Assembly (NCBI RefSeq): GCF_000455825.1
Contig: NZ_ATAO01000101.1
Location: forward strand, 174,399 to 238,398
Reading direction: 5' to 3'
Source: Microbacterium maritypicum MF109
GTDB lineage: Bacteria; Actinomycetota; Actinomycetes; Actinomycetales; Microbacteriaceae
Length of the DNA stretch: 64,000 nt
Shown piece by piece: positions 42,446 to 49,830 of the stretch (position 1 is the first letter of the stretch; each line of letters begins with the position of its first letter). The notes below the pieces were generated by a model, which was not told where the DNA came from, searched no databases, and was given only the letters and a program-made list of their open reading frames with translations. The position numbers and the translations under genes are program-made.

Positions 42446-42473
42446 CTAACGCACGCCGTTCACCGCCCGATAG
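42446..42473 (+). promoter_or_regulatory. σ28 promoter of fliM-flhA genes
   Basis: CTAAC (42446-42450), 15 bases and CCCGATAG (42466-42473), one change from the flagellin promoter. The expected transcription start at about 42480 falls on or next to the GTG start of fliM. Confidence 0.8.
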
Positions 42474-42481
42474 TCCGGTTC

Positions 42482-43414
42482 GTGGTGATCGAGGACAGCG
42501 TGCGCTCCGACGTGCGCGCGGGAACGGCTACGAAGAGCGCCGACGTCGAGGTGTACGACTTCGGCCGTTCGGCGACCCTCTCGCGCGAGCACACCCGAGC
42601 CCTGGAACTGGCCTTCGAGACCTTCTCCCGCCAGTGGTCCGCGCAACTCTCGGCGAAGATCCACGTGCGCGCCACCATCGCGGTCGAGCACGTCGGCATG
42701 ATGACATACGGCGAGTACGCCCAGTCGCTGCCGACGACGACCACGATGATCGTGTGCGCCCTGCCCGACTCGGAAGAGCGCCTCATCGTGCAGCTGCCGA
42801 CCTCCGCCGCGACCGCCTGGATCGTGCAGATGGTGGGCGGACGAGCTTCCGCAGCCTCAGAGGACCGCACGTTCACCCCGATCGAGCAGGCCCTGATCCG
42901 ATCGCTGATCGTCGACGCGATCGACCACCTCACCGGTGCGCTCGACGGTCTTCTCCCCACCGGGGTCGCCTTCAGCGGCATCCAGTACAGCTCGCAGTTC
43001 GCCCAGGTGGCGGCATCCGGCGAACCCGTCATCGTCGCACGGTTCTCGATGCGTCTCGCCGGTCGCACCGTGCCGACGAGCGTGATGCTGCCGGCCTCCG
43101 TGCTCGCCGGTTTCACCGTGCGTCCGTCCGACGACGAGCGCACCGCGGCACCCGCCCGGATCCGTCGCCAGGTCGAGATCGCCCCGGTCGAACTCGCGCT
43201 GCGACTCGCACCGCGAGCCGTGCTGCCCCGCGAGGTCCTGGATCTGTCCGTCGGCGACGTCATCGCGTTCCCGCACTCCGCCGATCGTCCGATGGTCCTC
43301 TCCGTCGGTGATCAGACCGTCGCCACGGCAGCCGTCGGTAGCGCAGGAGCGCGCTTGGCCTGCGTCGTGACCACCACCGTCCCCGATCCCGCTTTCGCCG
43401 AGGAGCCCGCGTGA
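42482..43414 (+). CDS. fliM: Flagellar motor switch protein FliM lacking the CheY-binding N-terminus
   Basis: A 310-residue switch protein. The FliM core starts at DVEVYDFGRSATLSREHTRALELAFETFSRQWSAQLSAKI (about 21-60) and runs through the CheC-like middle domain to a C-terminal SpoA domain (EVLDLSVGDVIAFP). Most FliM proteins begin with a short Leu-Ser-x-x-E-I-D-x-L-L peptide that binds CheY-P. Here only about 20 residues precede the core and none match. Starts at 42482, 42485 or 42500 (GTG) are possible; a σ28 promoter ends at 42473, so the mRNA may be leaderless. No chemotaxis genes are in the window. It overlaps fliN by four bases. Confidence 0.92.
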   Translation: MVIEDSVRSDVRAGTATKSADVEVYDFGRSATLSREHTRALELAFETFSRQWSAQLSAKIHVRATIAVEHVGMMTYGEYAQSLPTTTTMIVCALPDSEERLIVQLPTSAATAWIVQMVGGRASAASEDRTFTPIEQALIRSLIVDAIDHLTGALDGLLPTGVAFSGIQYSSQFAQVAASGEPVIVARFSMRLAGRTVPTSVMLPASVLAGFTVRPSDDERTAAPARIRRQVEIAPVELALRLAPRAVLPREVLDLSVGDVIAFPHSADRPMVLSVGDQTVATAAVGSAGARLACVVTTTVPDPAFAEEPA

Positions 43415-44070
43415 CCAGCACCACCACCTACGAGTCCGCCGTCGCCGCCGCCTTCGCCGCATCGTTGCCGACCGCCTCCCCTCTCGTCGCGCGCGCCTCG
43501 CAGGTCTCCGGCGACACCGGCGACGCCCTGGTCGTGCAGTTCGTCGGTGAGGCGAGCGCGCAGTTGGCGGTACAGCTGTTCGAGCCCGAGATCCTGGTCG
43601 ACGGCCTCGGCGGCACGCCCCTGGCCGACCGGCTGCGCGACGCGCTGGAGAGCGCGACCAGCGCGCTCGGTGCCGGTGCCCTCGGCGCAGGCACGGTCGG
43701 CGATGCCTCCTCCCTCTTCGCCGACCCGGCCGTGCAGCTCTTCGACCTCCAGGACGACGCCGACCACACGGTCGGCCGGCTCGCCGTCGTCGTGACGCGC
43801 GCGCCCGCCGGTGCCTCCTCGTCCTCGCGGCGGCTGCACCGCATCGCGGGCGTCGAGATGGAGCTCACCGTCGAGATCGGGCGCACCAGGATGGCGGTGC
43901 GCGATGTGCTCGATCTGGAACCGGGACGCATCGTCGAGCTCGATCGCTCCGCCGGCGCTCCGGCCGACATCAAGCTCAACGGACGCATCATCGCGCACGG
44001 CGAGGTCGTCGTCGTCGACCAGGACTATGCGGTGCGGATCACCCGCATCCTCGAGAACGTCGAGGCCTGA
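43411..44070 (+). CDS. fliN: Flagellar motor switch protein FliN, long form
   Basis: A 219-residue protein. The C-terminal 75 residues are a SpoA domain (MELTVEIGRTRMAVRDVLDLEPGRIVELDRSAGAPADIKLNGRIIAHGEVVVVDQDYAVRITRIL), the FliN signature. The first 130 residues resemble the CheC-like region of FliY (VQFVGEASAQLAVQLFEPEI) but I see no E-x-x-N phosphatase motifs, so CheY phosphatase activity is doubtful. It forms the bottom of the C ring with FliM. It overlaps fliM by four bases. Confidence 0.9.
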   Translation: MTSTTTYESAVAAAFAASLPTASPLVARASQVSGDTGDALVVQFVGEASAQLAVQLFEPEILVDGLGGTPLADRLRDALESATSALGAGALGAGTVGDASSLFADPAVQLFDLQDDADHTVGRLAVVVTRAPAGASSSSRRLHRIAGVEMELTVEIGRTRMAVRDVLDLEPGRIVELDRSAGAPADIKLNGRIIAHGEVVVVDQDYAVRITRILENVEA

Positions 44071-44102
44071 CCCTGGACGACCTCCTGCTCGGCCTACGGG
44101 TC

Positions 44103-44567
44103 GTGCTCTCGCTCGCCGCAGTGCTCGGGGTGCTGTGGTTCCTGCAGCGACGCGTCGCGCGCACGCAGGCGCGTCGCCGCGACAGCGAGGCGATCACGGT
44201 GCTCGGGCGCCAGGGGGTCGGCCCGAAGGCGCAGATCGTCGTGATCCAGACGGAGGACGCCCGGTACGTGCTCGGCGTCACCGAGCACGGCGTGAACGTC
44301 GTCGACCGTCTGCCGGTCAGACCCGCAGATGAGCCGGAGGAGACCGCACGGTCGACGTGGTCGGCGACGACGTCAGAGGCGGCGTCCGACGCCGAGGAGT
44401 TCGACCGCATCCTCGCCGCCACCGCCCTGACCGAATCGGCGGCCGGCCCTCCCGTGACCCCGGCGCCGCAACGCCGGGTCCGTCACCGGAACGACCCGCT
44501 GCGTGGCTCCATCCTCTCCCCCGAAACCTGGCGGCAGACCGCCGAGGCCATCCGGCGCACCCGATGA
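44103..44567 (+). CDS. fliO: Flagellar biosynthesis protein FliO
   Basis: A 154-residue protein from GTG 44103: a short membrane helix (LSLAAVLGVLWFLQRR), a β-rich cytoplasmic segment (AITVLGRQGVGPKAQIVVIQTEDARYVLGVTEHGVNVVDRLP) typical of FliO, and a polar tail. The frame stays open upstream and a CTG at 44073, eight bases after GAGG, would add DDLLLGLRV and lengthen the membrane helix to the normal size, so the real start may be that CTG. It helps assemble FliP, and the position before fliP agrees. Confidence 0.8.
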   Translation: MLSLAAVLGVLWFLQRRVARTQARRRDSEAITVLGRQGVGPKAQIVVIQTEDARYVLGVTEHGVNVVDRLPVRPADEPEETARSTWSATTSEAASDAEEFDRILAATALTESAAGPPVTPAPQRRVRHRNDPLRGSILSPETWRQTAEAIRRTR

Positions 44568-45379
44568 GCGTCGCCCGTGGGGTCGTCGACGGGCGCGCGC
44601 TGCGGCGAATCGCGCTGATCCTCGCCGCGGCCGCGGTGCTGGTCGTCGTGATGACGCTCCTGTCGGGCACGGCCGCCCACGCACAGGTGACCCCGGACGA
44701 CCCGGGCGAGGGCGTCACGATCGACATCAACGGCGTCGACGGCGGTCCGTCCGGCTCGATCCTGACCCTGCTGGGCATCACCCTGCTCTCGGTCGCCCCC
44801 GCGCTCCTGCTGATGATGTCGTCTTTCACGAAGATCTTCGTGGTGCTGGCGATGACCAGGAATGCCCTCTCGCTGCCGACCATCCCGCCCAACCAGGTGC
44901 TGGCCGGCCTGTCGCTCTTCCTGTCGCTGTTCATCATGTGGCCGGTGCTCACCGAGATCAACACGGTGGCAGTGCAGCCCTACATCGACGGCACGCTCAC
45001 CTTCACGCAGGCCATCGACGTCGGCCAACTGCCTCTGCAGGAGTGGATGCTCCGCTTCACGCGCGAAGAGGACCTCGCCCTGATGACCCGGATGGCGGGT
45101 CAGCCCAACCCCGAGGACCCTTCGAGCGTCCCGATGTACACGCTCATCCCCGCGTTCATGATCTCCGAGCTGCGGGCCGCGTTCATCATCGGCTTCGTGA
45201 TCTTCGTCCCGTTCCTGGTCATCGACCTCGTCGTGGCCGCGGCGCTGATGTCGATGGGCATGATGATGCTCCCGCCCGTGATGATCTCGCTGCCGTTCAA
45301 GATCCTGCTGTTCATCCTCGTCGACGGCTGGGGGCTCATCATCCGGGCGCTGCTCGAGAGTTACGGAGGGGTGGGATGA
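44564..45379 (+). CDS. fliP: Flagellar export gate protein FliP
   Basis: A 271-residue protein. It has a cleavable-looking N-terminal helix (RRIALILAAAAVLVVVMTLLSGTAAHA), then ILTLLGITLLSVAPALLLMMSSFTKIFVVLAMTRNALSLPTIPPNQVLAGLSLFLSLFIMWP and the C-terminal signature FMISELRAAFIIGFVIFVPFLVIDLVVAAALMSMGMMMLPPVMISLPFKILLFILVDGW. With FliQ and FliR it forms the core of the type III export channel. It overlaps both neighbours by four bases. Confidence 0.97.
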   Translation: MSVARGVVDGRALRRIALILAAAAVLVVVMTLLSGTAAHAQVTPDDPGEGVTIDINGVDGGPSGSILTLLGITLLSVAPALLLMMSSFTKIFVVLAMTRNALSLPTIPPNQVLAGLSLFLSLFIMWPVLTEINTVAVQPYIDGTLTFTQAIDVGQLPLQEWMLRFTREEDLALMTRMAGQPNPEDPSSVPMYTLIPAFMISELRAAFIIGFVIFVPFLVIDLVVAAALMSMGMMMLPPVMISLPFKILLFILVDGWGLIIRALLESYGGVG

Positions 45380-45648
45380 GTCCCGAAGCCGTCATCGACA
45401 TCGGAACGCAGGGGCTGCTCATCGCGGCGAAACTCGCCGCGCCCGTGCTGGTCACCGCCCTCGTGGTGGGCTTCGCCATCTCGCTGCTGCAGTCGATCAC
45501 GCAGGTGCAGGAGGTGACGCTGTCGTTCGTGCCGAAGATCGTCGCCGTCGGGATCGCCCTGCTCATCGCGGGCAACTGGATGATCGCGGAGATGATCGCC
45601 TTCACGAACGAGATGTTCGCCCGTATCCCCTCGCTGCTGAGCGGATGA
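45376..45648 (+). CDS. fliQ: Flagellar export gate protein FliQ
   Basis: A 90-residue protein of two helices (LLIAAKLAAPVLVTALVVGFAISLLQSITQVQEVTLSFVPKIVAVGIALLIAGNWM), with the conserved QSxTQVQExTLxFxPK stretch of FliQ. It is a subunit of the export gate ring. The ATG overlaps the fliP stop; fliR starts four bases after its own stop. Confidence 0.96.
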   Translation: MSPEAVIDIGTQGLLIAAKLAAPVLVTALVVGFAISLLQSITQVQEVTLSFVPKIVAVGIALLIAGNWMIAEMIAFTNEMFARIPSLLSG

Positions 45649-45652
45649 CGAC

Positions 45653-46414
45653 GTGTACATCCCGATCGACTTCGCCTGGCTGGAAGCCACGATGCTCACC
45701 GCCGTGCGCATCACGGCCTTCATCATGATCGCCCCGCCGTTCTCGTACGGGGCGATTCCGGTGCGGGTGAAGGCGATGCTCGCGATCGGGCTCTCCCTCG
45801 CGGTGGGCACGGCCGTGGCCCCCGGCTACGTGAACCTCGACACCGGCCCGTTCCTCGGGGCCCTGGTTCTGCAGCTGGTCACCGGTGCCCTGCTCGGCTT
45901 CCTCGTGCTGTTGTGCTTCTCGGCGCTGCAGGCGGCCGGCAGCCTGATCGACGTGTTCGGCGGGTTCCAGCTCGCTCAGGCTTTCGACCCGCACTCGCTC
46001 GTGAACGGCGCCCAGTTCACCCGGCTCTTCCACCTGACCGCGCTGACGCTGCTGTTCGCGTCCGGCGGGTATCAGCTGATCCTGGCCGGGCTCGCCCGCA
46101 GCTTCGAGGCCGTGCCCGTCGACGGCATGTTCCAGGCGGCGGGACCCGCAGAGCTCCTCGTCGACGGGGTCTCGCAGATGGTGCTCGCCGCCGTGCAGAT
46201 CGCCGGGCCCCTGGTGCTCGTGCTGTTCCTCGCCGATGTCGGGCTGGGACTCATCACCCGCGTCGCTCCCGCGCTGAACGCGTTCGCGATGGGCTTCCCG
46301 GTCAAGATCCTGCTGACGCTGCTGCTCGCGGGCGCCGTCTACGCCGTCCTCCCCGGCATCGTCGATTCCCTCGCCGCGCAGGCCCTGCGCATGATGCAGG
46401 GGGTGCACGAATGA
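45653..46414 (+). CDS. fliR: Flagellar export gate protein FliR
   Basis: A 253-residue membrane protein with six or more helices. It has VRITAFIMIAPPFSYGAIPVRVKAMLAIGLSLAVG at the N-terminus, the long LLGFLVLLCFSALQAAGSLIDVFGGFQLAQAFDP stretch, and the C-terminal ADVGLGLITRVAPALNAFAMGFPVKILLTLLL that marks the family. It starts with GTG at 45653 and overlaps flhB by four bases. Confidence 0.96.
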   Translation: MYIPIDFAWLEATMLTAVRITAFIMIAPPFSYGAIPVRVKAMLAIGLSLAVGTAVAPGYVNLDTGPFLGALVLQLVTGALLGFLVLLCFSALQAAGSLIDVFGGFQLAQAFDPHSLVNGAQFTRLFHLTALTLLFASGGYQLILAGLARSFEAVPVDGMFQAAGPAELLVDGVSQMVLAAVQIAGPLVLVLFLADVGLGLITRVAPALNAFAMGFPVKILLTLLLAGAVYAVLPGIVDSLAAQALRMMQGVHE

Positions 46415-47502
46415 GCGGTACGGACAGCGGCGAACGCAGCGAGAAGGCGACGGACAAGCACCTCAGCGAGGCCCGCAAGAAGGGGCGGCTGTCACGCAGC
46501 CAGGATCTGACCGCCTGGCTGGGGATCGGCGCGGCGGCCGTCACGATGCCGGCGGCCATCGCCCTGGGGGCTTCGGCGGGAACCGAGCAGCTGCTCACGC
46601 TGACGTCCCTGGTCGATGCTCCGACACCGCAGGCGGCTCTGGCGGCCCTCGGGCGCGGACTCGCCTCCGTGCTCCCGACGCTCACCGTGATGCTGGCCGC
46701 CGTCGCGATCGTCACCCTGATCGGCGCGGTCATCCAGGGCGGGGTGCATCTGAAGCCGCTCACCGGCCGTTTCGAACAGTTCAACCTCGTCACCGGGATC
46801 CGCCGGGTGTTCGGCATGCAGGCCCTCTGGGAGGGCGCCAAGGCCCTCATGAAGACCGCGGCCATCGGCATCGCCCTCTGGTTCGTGATCGCGAGCCTGA
46901 TGCCCGTGCTGACCGCGAGCGGCGCGCACTCGATCTCCCGCCTGCTCGGCACCGCGAGCGAGGGCACGACCGCGCTGCTGCAGACCGCGATCGGGGTCGG
47001 CCTGGCCCTCGCCGCGATCGACATGTTCGTGGTCATGCGCCGCAACCGCAAGCACACACGCATGACCAAGCGCGAGATCCGCGACGAGAACAAGAACTCC
47101 GAAGGCGATCCGCTGATCCGCCAGCAGCGACGTTCGCGTCAGCTCGCCGTCAGCCGCAACCGCATGATCGCGGCCGTCGCCGGCTCCGACGTCGTCGTGG
47201 TCAACCCGACGCACATCGCGATCGCCCTGCGGTACGAGCCCGGCCGCGCCGCCCCCAAGGTCGTCGCCAAGGGCAGCGGGGTGATCGCCGAGCGCATCCG
47301 CGACGAGGCCGTGCGCGCCGGTGTGCCGCTGGTGCGCGAGATCACCCTCGCCCGGGCCCTGCACGCCGCGTGCGAGCTGGGCCAGGAGATCCCCGAAGAC
47401 CTGTACAACGCCGTGGCACGCGTGCTCGTGTTCGTCGACTCGTTGCGACGACGCGGGGCGGCCCGCGGCATCCACTCCCTTCCCTACCGGAGGACCGCAT
47501 GA
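46411..47502 (+). CDS. flhB: Flagellar export switch protein FlhB
   Basis: A 363-residue protein. The N-terminal motif is GERSEKATDKHLSEARKKGRLSRSQDL (7-33). Four helices follow (around 39-58, 85-110, 145-168, 188-208), then a linker with KREIRDENKNSEGDPLIRQQRRSRQ and the autocleavage site N-P-T-H at 265-268. After cleavage it switches export from rod-hook to filament proteins under FliK. The C-terminus extends about 20 basic residues beyond the usual end. It overlaps fliR and flhA by four bases. Confidence 0.97.
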   Translation: MSGTDSGERSEKATDKHLSEARKKGRLSRSQDLTAWLGIGAAAVTMPAAIALGASAGTEQLLTLTSLVDAPTPQAALAALGRGLASVLPTLTVMLAAVAIVTLIGAVIQGGVHLKPLTGRFEQFNLVTGIRRVFGMQALWEGAKALMKTAAIGIALWFVIASLMPVLTASGAHSISRLLGTASEGTTALLQTAIGVGLALAAIDMFVVMRRNRKHTRMTKREIRDENKNSEGDPLIRQQRRSRQLAVSRNRMIAAVAGSDVVVVNPTHIAIALRYEPGRAAPKVVAKGSGVIAERIRDEAVRAGVPLVREITLARALHAACELGQEIPEDLYNAVARVLVFVDSLRRRGAARGIHSLPYRRTA

Positions 47503-49562
47503 GACAGCTGCTTCCCAAGCTCGGGGTGCCGATCGGCGTCGTGGGCATCATCATGCTCCTCGTCGTGCCGGTGCCGCCGTTCCTGCTCGACATCCTCATC
47601 ATCCTGAACATCATGTTCGCGCTCGTGATCCTGCTCACGTCGATGTTCGTCAAGAAGCCGCTCGATTTCTCCGTCTTTCCCTCGCTGCTGCTCGTGGCGA
47701 CGCTGTTCCGGTTGGGACTGAACGTCGCCTCGACCCGTCTGGTGCTCGGCGAGGCGTACGCAGGGCAGGTGATCGAGGCGTTCGGCGCCATCGCGGTCGG
47801 CGGCTCGCTCATCATCGGCGCCGTCGTGTTCCTCATCCTGGTCGTCATCCAGTTCGTCGTGGTGACGAAGGGCGCAGAGCGCGTCGCCGAGGTCGGTGCA
47901 CGATTCACGCTCGATGCGATGCCCGGCAAGCAGATGGCCATCGACGCCGATCTCAACGCCGGACTCATCACCGATGCGGAGGCGCGCGAGCGTCGCGCCG
48001 AGGTCGCCGCCGAGGCCGACTTCTACGGAGCGATGGACGGTGCGTCCAAGTTCGTGAAGGGCGACGCGATCGCCGGTCTCGTCATCATCATCATCAACGT
48101 CGTGGGCGGCATCGCCATCGGCATCGTGCAGCACGGCATGACGATCGACGAGGCCGTGAACACCTACAGCCTGCTCACGATCGGTGACGGTCTGGTCACG
48201 CAGATCCCGGCGCTGCTGATGGCGGTCTCCACCGGCATGATCGTGACCCGCTCCACGGCGGAGGCGGAGATGGGGACGGCGGCATCCGCCCAGCTCGGCC
48301 AATCCCGCAATGCGCTCATCATCGCCGGCTGCGCCGCGATCATCATGTCGCTCATCCCGCACATGCCGATGCTGCCGTTCGTCGCGATCGGCGCCCTCCT
48401 CCTCCTCATCGCCCAGCGCATCAAGGCGACCCAGAAGCGCGAGGAGGCGGCCGCCGCCGCGCAGAGCCCCTCCGCCGCCCCGGCCGACCAGCCCGAGGAA
48501 CTCATCGAGAAGATGCGCGTGCATCCGCTCGAGATCCTCCTGGCCCCCGACATCATCGATCTGGTCACCGGCGGACCCGACGATCTGCTCGCGCGTGTCA
48601 AGGCCCTCCGACGCCGGATCGCCCTCGATCTCGGGCTCATCGCGCCGCCCGTCCGCACCCGCGACAGCATCGAGCTGCCGCAGGCGACCTACGTCATCCG
48701 CATCGCCGGTGTCGAGACCGGCCGCGGCACGGCGCCGGTGGGTTCCGTGCTCGCCCTCGGGCAGGGGCTGGACAGCCTCCCCGGCACCGCGACGCTCGAC
48801 CCGGTCTTCGGGCTCGAAGGCAAGTGGATCCCGATGGAGATGCGCCACAGCGCCGAGTTCGCCGGTGCGACCGTGATCGACAGGGCAAGCGTGATCATCA
48901 CGCACCTGTCCAGTGTGATCCACGCCCATGCCGCACGCCTGCTCAGCCGCGAAGACGTGCGCCAGCTCACGGACGCCCTCAAACAGGTCTCCCCCGCTGC
49001 CGTCGAGGAGCTCACGCCCGCGCTGATGTCCCTGGCCGAGGTCCAGCGCGTCCTGCAGGGCCTCCTCGCCGAACGGGTGCCGATCAACGACCTCAGCCGC
49101 ATCTATGAGGCGCTCGCCCTGCGCGCCAGGGTCTCCACCGACCCCGAGGGCCTGATCGAAGCCGCACGGGCCGCGCTCGGCCCCGCGATCGCCGCCCGCT
49201 TCGCGGATGCCGGCACCCTGCGCGTGGTGATGATCAACCCGATGCTCGAACAGGCGATGCTCGAGAGCCTGCGCCCGGGCGACGACGGCAGCCAGATCGT
49301 GTTCGATCCACAGCGCATGGAGGCGGTGGTGGATTCCGTGAAGCAGGCCGTCGCCTCGGTACACGAGGGCGGCGAGCCGGTGCTGGTGTGCGCACCGTCG
49401 CTGCGGCCGGCCGTGCGACGCCTCGTCTCGGCGCAGACGGACGGCCTCCCTGTGCTCTCGTACACCGAGGCGACCGCGGCCGCCCTCACGATCGAGACCG
49501 TCGGTGTCGTACGAGACATCCCCACGCCGTCGGTCGGCGTCGTCCCCGCAGCACTAGGCTGA
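47499..49562 (+). CDS. flhA: Flagellar export gate protein FlhA
   Basis: A 687-residue protein. Eight helices occupy residues 1-310. They include the FHIPEP-type loop variant between helices 4 and 5 (ERVAEVGARFTLDAMPGKQMAIDADLNAGLITDAEARERRAEVAAEADFYGAMDGASKFVKGDAIAGLVI). The cytoplasmic domain has VRTRDSIELPQATYVIRIAGVETGRG, LDPVFGLEGKWIP and the GEPVLVCAPSLRPAVRRLV strand. It forms the nonameric docking ring of the export gate. Stop TGA lies just before csrA; the last codons contain the csrA promoter. Confidence 0.97.
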   Translation: MRQLLPKLGVPIGVVGIIMLLVVPVPPFLLDILIILNIMFALVILLTSMFVKKPLDFSVFPSLLLVATLFRLGLNVASTRLVLGEAYAGQVIEAFGAIAVGGSLIIGAVVFLILVVIQFVVVTKGAERVAEVGARFTLDAMPGKQMAIDADLNAGLITDAEARERRAEVAAEADFYGAMDGASKFVKGDAIAGLVIIIINVVGGIAIGIVQHGMTIDEAVNTYSLLTIGDGLVTQIPALLMAVSTGMIVTRSTAEAEMGTAASAQLGQSRNALIIAGCAAIIMSLIPHMPMLPFVAIGALLLLIAQRIKATQKREEAAAAAQSPSAAPADQPEELIEKMRVHPLEILLAPDIIDLVTGGPDDLLARVKALRRRIALDLGLIAPPVRTRDSIELPQATYVIRIAGVETGRGTAPVGSVLALGQGLDSLPGTATLDPVFGLEGKWIPMEMRHSAEFAGATVIDRASVIITHLSSVIHAHAARLLSREDVRQLTDALKQVSPAAVEELTPALMSLAEVQRVLQGLLAERVPINDLSRIYEALALRARVSTDPEGLIEAARAALGPAIAARFADAGTLRVVMINPMLEQAMLESLRPGDDGSQIVFDPQRMEAVVDSVKQAVASVHEGGEPVLVCAPSLRPAVRRLVSAQTDGLPVLSYTEATAAALTIETVGVVRDIPTPSVGVVPAALG
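49555..49560 (+). promoter_or_regulatory. Leaderless -10 element of csrA
   Basis: TAGGCT, six bases (GAACGA) and ATG 49567. The hexamer overlaps the end of flhA. It would give csrA a transcript with no 5' leader and so no room for its own regulation in the leader. Confidence 0.5.
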
Positions 49563-49566
49563 ACGA

Positions 49567-49818
49567 ATGCTGGTTTTGACGAGGCGGATCGGTGAGAGCG
49601 TGCGCATCGACGGCGACATCGAGATCACGCTGCTCGAGATCAAGGGCGACAGCGTGCGGATCGGCGTGAAGGCACCGCGCGAGACGCGCATCCAGCGCAC
49701 CGAGATCATCGAGGCGGTCGTCGCCGAGAACGTGTCCGCCGCCGCGGAGACCGATGCCGAGGCCGAAGGAGCGATCGCCGCCGCCCTCGCCCGCGGCCGG
49801 GAATCCCGCCCCGCCTAG
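49567..49818 (+). CDS. csrA: Translational regulator CsrA
   Basis: An 83-residue RNA-binding dimer. The core MLVLTRRIGESVRIDGDIEITLLEIKGDSVRIGVKAPRETRIQRTEIIEAV keeps Leu 4, Arg 6 and Arg 44, the residues that contact A-N-GGA RNA in E. coli CsrA. The last 30 residues are Ala/Glu-rich and not conserved. It should repress flagellin translation by binding the leader, opposed by FliW. It lies directly after flhA, and its position in the motility island together with the leader hairpins in flagellin, flgB and flbD supports a motility role. Confidence 0.96.
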   Translation: MLVLTRRIGESVRIDGDIEITLLEIKGDSVRIGVKAPRETRIQRTEIIEAVVAENVSAAAETDAEAEGAIAAALARGRESRPA

Positions 49819-49830
49819 CCGGACATCTCC

